From: Pseudomonas monteilii NBRC 103158 = DSM 14164
GTDB lineage: Bacteria; Pseudomonadota; Gammaproteobacteria; Pseudomonadales; Pseudomonadaceae
Length of the DNA stretch: 64,000 nt
Assembly (NCBI RefSeq): GCF_000730605.1
Contig: NZ_BBIS01000023.1
Span: 1-64,000 of the forward strand
Reading direction: 5' to 3'
In this document: piece by piece, positions 9,388 through 19,122 of the stretch
How the letters are laid out: each line of letters starts with the position of its first letter
How positions within the stretch are numbered: position 1 is the first letter of the stretch
Program-made: the position numbers and the translations under genes
The notes under the pieces: model-generated
Databases searched by the model: none
Told to the model about the DNA's origin: nothing
What the model saw: the letters and a program-made list of their open reading frames with translations, nothing else

Positions 9388-10719
9388 ATGGCTAAGCAAG
9401 GTGCTCTCTCTTCGCTCGGTAAGGGCGGGATGTCGGAACTCTGGGCTCGTCTGCGCTTTCTGTTCATGGCGATCATCGTCTATCGGATAGGTGCGCATAT
9501 CCCGGTTCCCGGCATCAATCCGGACCGTCTGGCGGATCTGTTTCGGCAGAATGAGGGGACCATTCTTAGCTTGTTCAACATGTTTTCCGGTGGCGCGCTT
9601 GAGCGCATGAGCATCTTTGCACTGGGGATCATGCCGTACATCTCGGCATCGATCATCATGCAGCTGATGACGGCGGTCAGCCCGCAACTGGAGCAGTTGA
9701 AGAAGGAAGGTGAAGCTGGCCGTCGCAAGATCAGCCAGTACACCCGCTACGGCACCGTTATCCTGGCACTGGTTCAAGCCATTGGCATGTCCATTGGCCT
9801 GGCCAACCAGGGCGTGGCGTTTTCTGTAGGCCTGGGCTTCCATGTCGTTGCCGTCTCCACCTTCGTGGCGGGCGCGATGTTCATGATGTGGCTGGGCGAG
9901 CAGATCACCGAGCGCGGTGTGGGCAACGGTATCTCGATGTTGATCTTCGCAGGTATCGTTGCCGGTCTTCCGAGAGCAATCGGGCAGTCTTTCGAGTCTG
10001 CACGCACAGGCGATATCAACATTTTCGCCCTGGTCGCTATCGGTTTGCTGGCAGTAGCGATTATCGGTTTCGTGGTGTTCATTGAGCGTGGTCAGCGTCG
10101 TATCGCTGTTCACTACGCCAAGCGTCAGCAGGGCCGCAAGGTCTTTGCTGCGCAGACCAGCCACTTGCCGTTGAAAGTGAACATGGCGGGGGTTATCCCG
10201 GCCATTTTCGCGAGCAGCATTTTGCTGTTCCCGGCTTCGCTGGGTGCCTGGTTCGGTCAGTCCGAAGGTATGGGCTGGCTGCAGGACATCTCGCAGTCGA
10301 TCGCTCCTGGTCAGCCGTTGAACATTCTGCTGTTTAGTGCAGGGATCATTTTCTTCTGCTTCTTCTACACAGCGTTGATGTTCAACCCGAAAGACGTAGC
10401 GGAAAACCTGAAGAAGTCCGGTGCCTTTATTCCGGGTATCCGTCCTGGTGAGCAGTCGGCACGCTACATTGATGGCGTTCTGACTCGTCTGACCATGTTC
10501 GGTGCTCTTTACATGATGGCCGTCTGCCTTCTGCCCCAGTTCCTGGTGGTGGCAGCAAATGTGCCGTTCTACCTTGGCGGGACCTCGTTGCTGATTGTGG
10601 TAGTGGTTGTGATGGACTTCATGTCCCAAGTACAATCGCACCTCGTTTCGCACCAGTACGAATCCCTGATGAAGAAAGCCAACCTGAAAGGCTACGGTGG
10701 CAGCGGTCTGCTGCGCTGA
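9388..10719 (+). CDS. secY: Protein translocase subunit SecY
   Basis: A 443-residue SecY, the channel of the Sec translocon in the inner membrane. About ten hydrophobic segments are visible, beginning [20 protein letters not shown] at residue 25. The plug and pore sequence [20 protein letters not shown] follows near residue 65. It sits between rplO and rpmJ as in most proteobacteria. Confidence 0.98.
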
Positions 10720-10747
10720 TACGCCCCTAAGGTTCGAGGAGTCGGTA

Positions 10748-10864
10748 ATGAAAGTTCGTGCATCGGTGAAAAAGCTGTGCCGTAACTGCAAGATCATCCG
10801 TCGCGAAGGCGTCGTACGAGTGATCTGCAGCGCGGAACCGCGTCACAAACAGCGCCAAGGCTGA
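10748..10864 (+). CDS. rpmJ: 50S ribosomal protein L36, zinc-binding form
   Basis: A 38-residue L36 ([20 protein letters not shown]...). The zinc ribbon ligands C11, C14, C27 and H33 are all present, so this is the C+ (zinc-containing) form. Bacteria with this form often carry a zinc-free paralogue under Zur; none is in this window. It closes the spc block, 28 bp after secY. Confidence 0.96.
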
Positions 10865-10881
10865 GTGTGATCTGCGCTTCA

Positions 10882-10909
10882 AACCCAGCAGCTAGTGTGC
10901 TGCTGGGTT
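10882..10909 (+). terminator. Hairpin between spc and alpha operons
   Basis: A perfect 11-bp inverted repeat (10882-10892 with 10899-10909, loop tagtgt) follows rpmJ. It lacks a real T-run, so it is more likely a partial terminator or RNA processing site than a full stop. Confidence 0.5.
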
Positions 10910-10936
10910 GATTATTCGTTTCTACAGCGATATTAT
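10908..10936 (+). promoter_or_regulatory. Candidate alpha-operon promoter
   Basis: TTGATT (10908-10913), a 17-bp spacer and TATTAT (10931-10936) form a good sigma-70 promoter directly after the hairpin. It would give rpsM-rplQ a leader of about 50 nt, where an S4 feedback site could lie. That site is inferred from E. coli, not seen. Confidence 0.6.
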
Positions 10937-10995
10937 CTCGCGCCCTATTTCTTGGCTTCCGGGGCGTAGGTAGCTGTCAATTGGAGTCCCACTGA

Positions 10996-11352
10996 ATGGC
11001 CCGTATTGCAGGCGTCAACATTCCAGATAACAAGCATACTGTTATCTCGCTGACCTACATCTATGGTGTCGGTCGCACAACTGCACAGAAGATCTGTGCA
11101 GACGCTGGTGTAAATCCAGCCGCTAAGATCAAGGATCTGAGCGACGAGCAAATCGAAACCCTGCGTGGCGAAGTCGCGAAGTTCACCACCGAAGGTGACC
11201 TGCGTCGTGACATCAACATGAAGATCAAGCGCTTGATGGACCTGGGTTGCTACCGCGGCCTGCGTCATCGTAAAGGTCTGCCGGTTCGCGGTCAGCGCAC
11301 CAAGACCAACGCACGCACCCGTAAGGGCCCGCGTAAGCCGATCCGCAAGTAA
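10996..11352 (+). CDS. rpsM: 30S ribosomal protein S13
   Basis: A 118-residue S13, partner of S19 and contact for the 50S subunit. It starts [20 protein letters not shown] and has the basic C-terminal tail ([21 protein letters not shown]). It is the first gene of the alpha operon, behind a 131-bp spacer with its own candidate promoter. Confidence 0.98.
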
Positions 11353-11370
11353 TCGCCCAGGAATATAGAC

Positions 11371-11760
11371 ATGGCAAAACCTGCTGCTCGTCCTCGTAAG
11401 AAAGTCAAAAAGACAGTGGTTGATGGCATCGCCCACATCCATGCCTCTTTCAACAACACCATCGTGACCATCACCGACCGTCAGGGCAATGCTTTGTCCT
11501 GGGCGACCTCCGGTGGTTCGGGTTTCCGTGGTTCGCGCAAATCCACCCCGTTCGCAGCTCAGATCGCTGCTGAGCGTGCTGGTCAAGCTGCGCTGGAATA
11601 CGGTCTGAAGAACCTCGACGTTAACGTCAAGGGTCCAGGTCCAGGTCGTGAGTCCGCCGTTCGTGCATTGAACAGCTGCGGCTACAAGATCGCCAGCATC
11701 ACCGACGTGACGCCAATCCCGCACAACGGGTGCCGTCCGCCGAAGAAGCGTCGCGTGTAA
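11371..11760 (+). CDS. rpsK: 30S ribosomal protein S11
   Basis: A 129-residue S11 on the 30S platform. It carries the conserved segment [20 protein letters not shown] and the basic end [13 protein letters not shown]. It lies 18 bp after rpsM and 15 bp before rpsD. Confidence 0.98.
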
Positions 11761-11775
11761 TCAGGAGACAGAAGA

Positions 11776-12396
11776 ATGGCACGTTACATTGGTCCAAAAT
11801 GCAAACTGTCTCGTCGTGAAGGCACTGACCTGTTCCTGAAGAGCGGCGTTCGCGCTCTGGAATCGAAGTGCAACATCGAAGCAGCCCCAGGTATCCACGG
11901 CCAGCGCCGTGGCCGTCAGTCTGACTACGGCACCCAGCTGCGTGAGAAACAAAAAGTCCGTCGTATCTACGGTGTTCTGGAGCGTCAGTTCCGCGGTTAC
12001 TACCAAGCTGCTGCCTCGAAAAAAGGCGCAACCGGTGAGAACCTGCTGCAACTGCTCGAGTGCCGTCTGGATAACGTCGTCTACCGTATGGGCTTCGGCT
12101 CGACTCGTTCCGAGTCGCGTCAGCTGGTTTCGCACAAAGCGATCAGCGTCAACGGTAAGACTGTAAACATTCCATCCTACCAAGTTCGTCCGGGTGACGT
12201 GGTCGCGGTTCGCGAGAAATCGCTGAGCCAGCTGCGCATTGTTCAAGCCCTTGAACTGTGCGCCCAGCGTGGCCGCGTTGAGTGGGTTGACGTGGATGCT
12301 GCTAAAAAGTCGGGCGTTTTCAAGAACGTTCCTGCTCGCAGCGACCTGTCTGCCGACATCAACGAGAACCTGATTGTCGAGCTCTACTCCAAGTAA
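11776..12396 (+). CDS. rpsD: 30S ribosomal protein S4, zinc-free form
   Basis: A 206-residue S4, initiator of 30S assembly and alpha-operon repressor in E. coli. The S4 RNA-binding domain lies at about residues 96-160 ([20 protein letters not shown]). The N-terminal four-Cys zinc cluster of some S4 proteins is not complete, as in other gammaproteobacteria. Confidence 0.98.
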   Translation: MARYIGPKCKLSRREGTDLFLKSGVRALESKCNIEAAPGIHGQRRGRQSDYGTQLREKQKVRRIYGVLERQFRGYYQAAASKKGATGENLLQLLECRLDNVVYRMGFGSTRSESRQLVSHKAISVNGKTVNIPSYQVRPGDVVAVREKSLSQLRIVQALELCAQRGRVEWVDVDAAKKSGVFKNVPARSDLSADINENLIVELYSK

Positions 12397-12418
12397 GGGC
12401 TAGAAAATAGGTGCATCC

Positions 12419-13420
12419 ATGCAGATTTCGGTAAATGAGTTCCTGACTCCCCGCCACATTGATGTGCAGGTAGTCAGTCCGACCCGCGCCAAGATTACGC
12501 TCGAGCCTCTCGAGCGTGGTTTCGGCCATACCCTGGGCAACGCGCTGCGCCGCATCCTGTTGTCCTCCATGCCTGGCTGTGCAGTAGTCGAGGCCGAGAT
12601 CGATGGCGTACTCCACGAGTACTCCGCGATCGAAGGTGTTCAGGAAGACGTCATTGAAATCCTGTTGAACCTGAAAGGCCTGGCTATCAAACTGCACGGT
12701 CGTGACGAAGTTACGCTGACCTTGTCGAAAAAGGGTTCGGGGGTGGTTACCGCTGCCGATATTCAGCTGGATCACGATGTCGAGATCGTCAACCCCGATC
12801 ACGTAATCGCGAACCTGGCGTCGAACGGCGCCCTGAACATGAAGCTCACTGTAGCTCGTGGTCGTGGTTACGAGCCGGCTGACTCCCGTCAAACCGACGA
12901 AGACGAAAGCCGTAGCATTGGCCGTCTGCAGTTGGACGCTTCGTTCAGCCCGGTGCGTCGTATCGCCTATGTGGTCGAGAACGCCCGTGTTGAGCAGCGT
13001 ACCAACCTGGACAAACTGGTCATTGATCTGGAAACCAACGGCACCCTGGACCCTGAAGAGGCAATCCGCCGCGCTGCGACCATCCTGCAACAGCAGTTGG
13101 CCGCGTTCGTCGACCTCAAAGGTGACAGCGAGCCTGTCGTAGTCGAGCAGGAAGACGAGATCGATCCGATCCTGCTGCGTCCGGTTGACGACCTGGAACT
13201 GACTGTACGTTCGGCCAACTGCCTCAAGGCGGAGAACATCTACTACATCGGCGACCTGATTCAGCGTACCGAAGTAGAGCTGTTGAAGACTCCTAACCTG
13301 GGCAAGAAGTCCCTGACTGAAATCAAGGACGTCCTGGCCTCTCGTGGTCTGTCTCTCGGCATGCGCCTCGACAACTGGCCGCCTGCAAGTCTTAAGAAAG
13401 ACGACAAGGCGACCGCCTGA
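12419..13420 (+). CDS. rpoA: DNA-directed RNA polymerase subunit alpha
   Basis: A 333-residue alpha subunit. The N-terminal dimerisation domain (to about residue 235, with [17 protein letters not shown] near residue 37) assembles the core. The C-terminal domain (about residues 245-325, with [18 protein letters not shown]) contacts UP elements and activators. It lies 22 bp after rpsD and 42 bp before rplQ. Confidence 0.98.
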
Positions 13421-13462
13421 TCGTCGTAATCACCGAACGTAGTGTTTGGTAAGGAATGAATC

Positions 13463-13849
13463 ATGCGTCATCGTAAAAGTGGACGTCACCTGAGCCGTAC
13501 CAGCTCTCACCGCAAGGCTATGTTCCAGAACATGGCAGTGTCGCTGATCGAGCACGAGCTGATCAAAACCACCCTGCCGAAAGCCAAGGAACTGCGCCGC
13601 GTTGCCGAGCCGCTGATCACCCTGGCCAAGGAAGACAGCGTTGCTAACCGTCGTCTGGCCTTCGACCGTACCCGTTCGAAGTCCGCTGTTGGCAAACTGT
13701 TCAACGACCTGGGCAAGCGTTACGCCACCCGTCAGGGCGGCTACCTGCGCATCCTGAAGTGCGGTTTCCGCGCTGGCGACAACGCCCCTATGGCGTACGT
13801 TGAGCTGGTTGATCGTCCGGTCGGCGGTGCTGTAGAAGCTGCTGAGTAA
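13463..13849 (+). CDS. rplQ: 50S ribosomal protein L17
   Basis: A 128-residue L17 ([20 protein letters not shown]), at the solvent side near the tunnel exit. It is the last gene of the ribosomal block and is followed by a strong terminator at 13867-13896. Confidence 0.98.
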   Translation: MRHRKSGRHLSRTSSHRKAMFQNMAVSLIEHELIKTTLPKAKELRRVAEPLITLAKEDSVANRRLAFDRTRSKSAVGKLFNDLGKRYATRQGGYLRILKCGFRAGDNAPMAYVELVDRPVGGAVEAAE

Positions 13850-13866
13850 GACGTTCTGTCTGCTAC

Positions 13867-13896
13867 AAAAAACCGGGCCTAGTGCCCGGTTTTTTG
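13867..13896 (+). terminator. Rho-independent terminator of the alpha operon
   Basis: A GC-rich stem ACCGGGC/GCCCGGT with flanking six A and six T residues and a short loop lies 18 bp after rplQ. It should end the ribosomal transcripts and, from its A-run, may also work in the other direction. Confidence 0.92.
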
Positions 13897-14021
13897 TTGC
13901 TGATGGTATTGTTAATTTCTATTGATGTAAGTCAGTTAATGAATTTGTCCCTGTAGCCTTGCTCGTCAATACTCTCTCCATAGCCGATTAGCCGGCGCTT
14001 CAAGACCGATAAGGAGAGCCC

Positions 14022-15461
14022 ATGAGCAAGATTCTCACCACCGCCAGCGGTGCACCTGTAGCCGACAACCAGAACTCCCGCTCCGCCGGCCCACGCGGCC
14101 CGCTGCTGCTCGACGACTTCCACCTGATCGAGAAGCTCGCCCATTTCAACCGTGAGAACATCCCCGAGCGCCGGGTACACGCGAAGGGTTCGGGCGCCTA
14201 TGGCACTTTTACCGTAACCCGCGACATCACCGGTTACACCAGCGCCAAACTGTTCGAGCAGGTTGGCAAGCAGACCGAGACATTTCTGCGCTTCTCTACC
14301 GTGGGTGGCGAACGTGGTTCTGCGGACACAGAGCGCGACCCCCGCGGTTTTGCCGTCAAGTTCTACACCGAGGAAGGTAACTGGGACATCGTGGGTAACA
14401 ACACGCCAGTGTTCTTCATTCGTGATCCGCTCAAGTTCCCAGACTTTATCCACACCCAGAAACGTCACCCGCAGTCCAACCTGAAAAACGCCCAGATGAT
14501 GTGGGATTTCTGGTCGCACTCGCCCGAGGCGCTGCACCAGGTCACCATCCTGTTCTCTGACCGTGGCATTCCGGACGGCTACCGCCACATGCACGGCTTT
14601 GGCAGCCACACCTACAGCCTGATCAATGCCCAGGGTGAGCGTACTTGGGTCAAATGGCACTTCAAGACCCAGCAGGGCATCAAGAACCTTGCCCCGGCAG
14701 ATGCCGCACGTTTGGCAGGTACTGACCCAGACTACGCCCAGCGCGACCTGTTCGAAGCCATTGAGCGAGGCGATTACCCACGCTGGACTGTCTGCATCCA
14801 GGTGATGAGCGAAGCCGAGGCCGCGAGCCGCGACGAGAACCCGTTCGACGTGACCAAAACCTGGTCGCAAAAGGACTACCCGTTAATCGAAGTGGGCGTG
14901 CTTGAGCTTAACCGTAACCCGCTCAACTACTTCGCCGAAGTCGAGCAGGCTGCCTTCGGGCCAAGCAACATGGTGCCGGGGGTCGGCCTGTCACCAGACC
15001 GCATGCTGCAGGGCCGCGTATTCGCCTACGCGGACGCACACCGCTACCGTGTGGGTACCAACCACCAACAGTTGCCGGTGAATGCGCCACGCTGCCCGGT
15101 CAACAGCTACCAGCGCGACGGCTCCATGGCCACTGGTAGCTATGGCAGTGCGCCTAACTACGAACCAAACAGCTACGCTGCGGCACCGAAGCAGTCGCCA
15201 CGTCACGCAGAGCCCGCATTGGCCCTGAATGGTTCGGCCGACCGTTACGATCACCGCGAGGACACTGACTACTACAGCCACGCCGGCGCGCTGTTCCGCC
15301 TGATGAGTGATGAGCAAAAGGCCCTGCTGATCAGCAACATCGCTGGAACCATGGCGGGTGTCAGCGAAGACGTCATCCAACGCCAGTTGCAGTACTTCTT
15401 CAAGGCCGACCCAGCCTACGGAGAAGGGATCGCCAAGGCCCTGGGCATCAATCTCGCCTAA
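14022..15461 (+). CDS. katA: Monofunctional heme catalase
   Basis: A 479-residue small-subunit catalase that converts H2O2 to water and oxygen. The active-site His is in [12 protein letters not shown] (H53). The distal Asn is in [13 protein letters not shown] (126/127). The heme-ligand Tyr is in [13 protein letters not shown] (about Y336). There is no signal peptide, so it is cytoplasmic. It lies upstream of a bacterioferritin-type gene, the same pairing as katA-bfrA/ftnA in P. aeruginosa, but a terminator separates them. A purine-rich site (AAGGAGAG) precedes the ATG. OxyR control is known for relatives, but I saw only a weak site. Confidence 0.95.
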   Translation: MSKILTTASGAPVADNQNSRSAGPRGPLLLDDFHLIEKLAHFNRENIPERRVHAKGSGAYGTFTVTRDITGYTSAKLFEQVGKQTETFLRFSTVGGERGSADTERDPRGFAVKFYTEEGNWDIVGNNTPVFFIRDPLKFPDFIHTQKRHPQSNLKNAQMMWDFWSHSPEALHQVTILFSDRGIPDGYRHMHGFGSHTYSLINAQGERTWVKWHFKTQQGIKNLAPADAARLAGTDPDYAQRDLFEAIERGDYPRWTVCIQVMSEAEAASRDENPFDVTKTWSQKDYPLIEVGVLELNRNPLNYFAEVEQAAFGPSNMVPGVGLSPDRMLQGRVFAYADAHRYRVGTNHQQLPVNAPRCPVNSYQRDGSMATGSYGSAPNYEPNSYAAAPKQSPRHAEPALALNGSADRYDHREDTDYYSHAGALFRLMSDEQKALLISNIAGTMAGVSEDVIQRQLQYFFKADPAYGEGIAKALGINLA

Positions 15462-15476
15462 GTCGAAGTGATAAGA

Positions 15477-15506
15477 AGAACCGCCCTCATTTGGGCGGTT
15501 TTTCAA
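15477..15506 (+). terminator. Rho-independent terminator after katA
   Basis: Stem AACCGCCC/GGGCGGTT (15479-15486 with 15493-15500) is followed by a run of Ts, 18 bp after the katA stop. It isolates katA from the bfr gene. Confidence 0.88.
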
Positions 15507-15586
15507 TGAATATCACTACTGTTTAACCGATTTTTTGCTTCTTATTGCGCGTTTTTCAGTGACCGCAGGCAAAAGCTGGTTCACAC

Positions 15587-15599
15587 TATGTGCCATAGA
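15587..15599. promoter_or_regulatory. Small palindrome in the bfr leader
   Basis: CTATG-tgc-CATAG is a perfect 5-bp inverted repeat 26 nt before the bfr start. It could be an operator or an RNA element. It does not match the Fur or OxyR consensus spacing, so the function is unknown. Confidence 0.2.
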
Positions 15600-15624
15600 C
15601 GTTTTCATATGGAGAAGCAGGGCG

Positions 15625-16089
15625 ATGCAAGGCCACCCGGACGTAATCAACTACCTTGTCACGTTGCTGAAGGGCGAATTGGCGGCACGCGACCAGTACT
15701 TCATTCATTCGCGCATGTACGAAGACTGGGGCCTGACCAAGCTCTACGAGCGTATCAACCACGAGATGGAAGAAGAGACGCAGCACGCGGATGCCCTGAT
15801 GCGTCGCATCCTGATGCTCGAAGGTACCCCTGACATGCGTGCAGACGACCTGGAAGTCGGCAGCACCGTGCCGGAAATGATCGAGGCCGACCTCAAGCTT
15901 GAGTACAAGGTGCGCGGTGCGCTGTGCAAAGGCATCGAGCTGTGCGAGCTGCACAAGGACTACATCAGCCGTGACATCCTGCGTGCGCAGCTGGCGGATA
16001 CCGAAGAAGATCACACCTACTGGCTGGAGAAGCAGCAGGGCCTGATCAAGGCCATTGGCCTGGAGAACTACCTGCAGTCGCAGATGTAA
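15625..16089 (+). CDS. bfr: Bacterioferritin-family iron storage protein lacking the heme Met
   Basis: A 154-residue ferritin-like protein that should form a 24-mer storing iron in the cytoplasm. Ferroxidase ligands E18, E51, H54, E93 (E94 in E. coli numbering), E127 and H130 are all present. Residue 52, the heme-ligating Met in classical bacterioferritin, is Thr ([13 protein letters not shown]), so this subunit should not bind heme between dimers. This matches the P. aeruginosa FtnA (formerly BfrA) type and the Bfr-alpha subunit described for P. putida. The frame is open to 15535, but the ATG at 15625 gives the family's [12 protein letters not shown]-terminus and length. Confidence 0.95.
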
Positions 16090-16090
16090 G

Positions 16091-16099
16091 TTATCCACA
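16091..16099 (+). other. Consensus DnaA box
   Basis: TTATCCACA, the perfect 9-mer DnaA box, starts two bases after the bfr stop. It is alone, with no AT-rich unwinding region or cluster of boxes. It is therefore not an origin; it could titrate DnaA or be chance. Confidence 0.3.
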
Positions 16100-16105
16100 C
16101 ACTCA

Positions 16106-16145
16106 AGAAAAAGCCCCTGGCACCAACGGTACCAGGGGCTTTTTC
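16106..16145. terminator. Bidirectional terminator between bfr and uvrA
   Basis: AAAAAGCCCCTGG and CCAGGGGCTTTTT form a 13-bp stem with inner ACC/GGT pairs. A-run and T-run on either side allow it to stop both bfr (plus) and uvrA (minus). Confidence 0.88.
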
Positions 16146-16158
16146 ATTGCAGCGGCAC

Positions 16159-18993
16159 TTAGGCCCGGTCCCGCTCCAGCAGCGGTTTCAGGTAATGCCC
16201 GGTATACGACTGCTTCATCTCGCTCAGCTCTTCCGGGGTACCGCAGGCAATGATCTGCCCACCTTTGGAACCACCTTCCGGTCCCAGGTCCACCAGCCAG
16301 TCAGCAGTCTTGATCACATCCAGGTTGTGCTCGATCACCACCACGGTATTGCCGTGATCGCGCAGGCGATGCAGCACGTCCAGCAACTGCTGAATATCGG
16401 CAAAGTGCAGGCCCGTGGTTGGCTCATCCAGGATATACAGGGTTTTGCCGGTATCGCGCTTGGACAACTCGCGAGACAGCTTCACGCGCTGCGCCTCGCC
16501 GCCAGACAAGGTGGTCGCCGACTGGCCCAGCTTGATGTACGACAGGCCAACATCCATCAGCGTTTGCAGCTTGCGCGCCAGCGCTGGCACCGCATCGAAG
16601 AACTCGCGGGCATCCTCGATGGTCATTTCCAGCACCTCGTGGATATTCTTGCCCTTGTACTTGATCTCCAGTGTTTCGCGGTTGTAGCGCTTGCTCTTGC
16701 ACACGTCGCACGGCACGTAGATGTCTGGCAGGAAGTGCATCTCGACCTTGATCAGGCCATCGCCTTGGCAGGCCTCGCAACGGCCACCCTTGACGTTGAA
16801 CGAGAAACGTCCCGGGCCATAGCCGCGTGAGCGCGACTCCGGTACCCCGGAGAACAGCTCGCGGATAGGGGTGAAAATACCGGTATACGTTGCCGGGTTC
16901 GAGCGCGGAGTGCGGCCGATCGGGCTCTGGTCGATATCCACCACCTTATCCAGGTGCTGCAGGCCATCCATGCTGCTGTGCGGTGCGGCTTCCAGGCTGC
17001 TTGCGCCATTGAGGGCCGTAGCGGCCAAGGGGAACAGGGTGTTGTTGATCAGCGTCGATTTGCCCGAGCCGGATACCCCCGTCACGCAGGTCAGCAGGCC
17101 GATGGGGACTTCGAGGTCGACGTTCTGCAGGTTGTTGCCACGCGCACCCTTGAGCTTGAGTTGCAGCTTCTTGTTGCGCGGCGTGCGCTTGGCTGGCACG
17201 ACGATCTTCTTGCGCCCGGACAAGTACTTGCCGGTTAACGAGTCAGGGTGGTCCATGACCTCCTGTGGCGAGCCCTCGGCGACGATCTGTCCACCATGCA
17301 CGCCGGCCCCTGGGCCGATATCGACCACGTAGTCGGCCAAGCGAATGGCGTCCTCGTCGTGCTCCACCACGATAACCGTGTTGCCCAAATCACGCAGGTG
17401 GTTGAGGGTGGCCAGCAGGCGGTCGTTGTCGCGTTGATGAAGGCCGATGGACGGTTCATCGAGGATGTACATCACTCCGACCAGGCCGGCGCCAATCTGG
17501 CTGGCCAGGCGGATACGCTGCGCTTCACCACCAGACAGGGTGTCGGCGCTACGGTCGAGGGTGAGGTAGTCAAGGCCGACGTTGACCAGGAACTGCAAGC
17601 GCTCGCAGATTTCCTTGAGGATCTTGGCGGCAATCTCGCCACGGCGGCCAGTCAGGGTCAGCTCGCCGAAGTAGCTGCTGGCTTCACCGATCGGAAGGTT
17701 GGTGACCGCCGGCAGCGTTTTTTCGCCCACCCACACATGGCGTGCTTCGCGGCGCAGGCGGGTACCACGGCAATCCGGGCAGGGCTGGGTGCCGAGGAAC
17801 TTGGCCAGTTCTTCACGCACGGTGGCCGATTCGGTCTCGCGGTAGCGGCGCTCGAGGTTCGGCACGATGCCTTCGAACGGGTGCGAGCGCTTGACGATAT
17901 CGCCACGGTCGTTGAGGTACTTGAAGTCGACACTCTGCTTGCCACTGCCTTGCAAGATCACCTTCTGGTGTTCGGCCGACAGCTCGCCGAACGGCTCCTC
18001 CAGGCTGAACCCGTAATGCGCGGCCAGCGAACCGAGCATCTGGAAGTAGTACACATTGCGCCGGTCCCAGCCGCGGATTGCGCCTTCGGCCAAGGTGAGT
18101 TCGGCATTGACCAGGCGCTTGGTGTCGAAGAACTGCTTCACGCCCAGGCCATCGCATGTCGGGCACGCACCGGCAGGGTTGTTGAATGAGAAAAGCTTCG
18201 GCTCCAGTTCACTGATGGCATGGCCGCAGACCGGGCAGGCGAAGCGCGCGGAGAAAATCATCTCTTCGCCTGGCTCGTCGTCCATCGGTACCACCAAGGC
18301 GATACCGTCGGCCAGCTTGAGCGCGGTCTCGAACGATTCGGCCAGGCGCTGTTGCAGGTCGGCGCGCACTTTGAAGCGGTCCACCACGACATCAATGCTG
18401 TGCTTTTTCTGCTTGTCGAGCTTGGGCAGTTCGTCCAGCTCGTAGAGCTTGCCGTTGACCCGGGCACGTACAAAGCCCTGGGCACGCAGTTCGTCGAACA
18501 CCGCCAGGTGCTCACCTTTGCGCTCGCGCACCACTGGCGCCAGCAGCATCAGCTTGCTGCCTTCCGGGCGCTCCAGCACCAGGTCGACCATCTGGCTGAT
18601 CGTTTGCGCCTCTAGCGGGATATCGTGGTCCGGGCAGCGCGGCGTACCCACGCGGGCATACAGCAGGCGCAGGTAGTCGTAGATTTCGGTGATGGTGCCG
18701 ACCGTGGAACGTGGGTTGTGCGAGGTCGACTTCTGCTCGATGGAAATGGCCGGCGACAGGCCTTCGATGGTGTCGACGTCAGGCTTTTCCATCATCGACA
18801 GGAACTGCCGGGCGTAGGCCGACAGCGATTCCACGTAGCGGCGCTGGCCTTCAGCGTAGAGGGTGTCGAACGCCAGGGACGACTTGCCGGAACCGGACAG
18901 GCCGGTGATCACGATCAGCTTGTCCCGGGGCAGGGTCAGGTCGATGTTCTTCAGGTTGTGGGTACGTGCCCCACGAATCAGGATCTTGTCCAC
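16159..18993 (-). CDS. uvrA: Excinuclease ABC subunit A
   Basis: A 944-residue UvrA, the ATP-dependent damage sensor of nucleotide excision repair. Two ABC ATPase modules are visible. The first Walker A is GLSGSGKSS near residue 31, the second GVSGSGKST near residue 640. Zinc-binding CxxC pairs lie in [14 protein letters not shown]...CPTCDG and CEACQGDG...CDVCKSKRY. The ABC signature LSGGEAQR occurs twice. The start is GTG at 18993 ([15 protein letters not shown]); the frame runs further upstream without family similarity. It diverges from the MFS gene at 19123. No clear CTG-N10-CAG LexA box was found upstream. Confidence 0.97.
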   Translation of the reverse strand: MDKILIRGARTHNLKNIDLTLPRDKLIVITGLSGSGKSSLAFDTLYAEGQRRYVESLSAYARQFLSMMEKPDVDTIEGLSPAISIEQKSTSHNPRSTVGTITEIYDYLRLLYARVGTPRCPDHDIPLEAQTISQMVDLVLERPEGSKLMLLAPVVRERKGEHLAVFDELRAQGFVRARVNGKLYELDELPKLDKQKKHSIDVVVDRFKVRADLQQRLAESFETALKLADGIALVVPMDDEPGEEMIFSARFACPVCGHAISELEPKLFSFNNPAGACPTCDGLGVKQFFDTKRLVNAELTLAEGAIRGWDRRNVYYFQMLGSLAAHYGFSLEEPFGELSAEHQKVILQGSGKQSVDFKYLNDRGDIVKRSHPFEGIVPNLERRYRETESATVREELAKFLGTQPCPDCRGTRLRREARHVWVGEKTLPAVTNLPIGEASSYFGELTLTGRRGEIAAKILKEICERLQFLVNVGLDYLTLDRSADTLSGGEAQRIRLASQIGAGLVGVMYILDEPSIGLHQRDNDRLLATLNHLRDLGNTVIVVEHDEDAIRLADYVVDIGPGAGVHGGQIVAEGSPQEVMDHPDSLTGKYLSGRKKIVVPAKRTPRNKKLQLKLKGARGNNLQNVDLEVPIGLLTCVTGVSGSGKSTLINNTLFPLAATALNGASSLEAAPHSSMDGLQHLDKVVDIDQSPIGRTPRSNPATYTGIFTPIRELFSGVPESRSRGYGPGRFSFNVKGGRCEACQGDGLIKVEMHFLPDIYVPCDVCKSKRYNRETLEIKYKGKNIHEVLEMTIEDAREFFDAVPALARKLQTLMDVGLSYIKLGQSATTLSGGEAQRVKLSRELSKRDTGKTLYILDEPTTGLHFADIQQLLDVLHRLRDHGNTVVVIEHNLDVIKTADWLVDLGPEGGSKGGQIIACGTPEELSEMKQSYTGHYLKPLLERDRA

Positions 18994-19122
18994 TGCGGCC
19001 TCGCTTGGCGGGCATAAACAAGGAAGTATACGGCGCGCCAGTATGGCGCGGCAAAGCGTCGCGTAGATGCCGTTACGCTGTCGGACTGATAGAATCGCCG
19101 CCGGTTCACACGAGGTTAATCC

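Noticed and set aside
8683..10797. A 704-codon minus-strand frame over rpsE-secY-rpmJ
   Set aside because: It is antisense to ribosomal protein genes and secY and has low-complexity, His/Gln-rich translation typical of shadows.
13903..13940. Possible OxyR site upstream of katA
   Set aside because: One ATTG-N7-CTAT quarter-pair fits, but the second half does not match the ATAG-N7-CTAT spacing, so it is not supported.
18994..19122. LexA box upstream of uvrA
   Set aside because: No CTG-N10-CAG palindrome is present; CTGTCGGACTGATAG lacks the right half.
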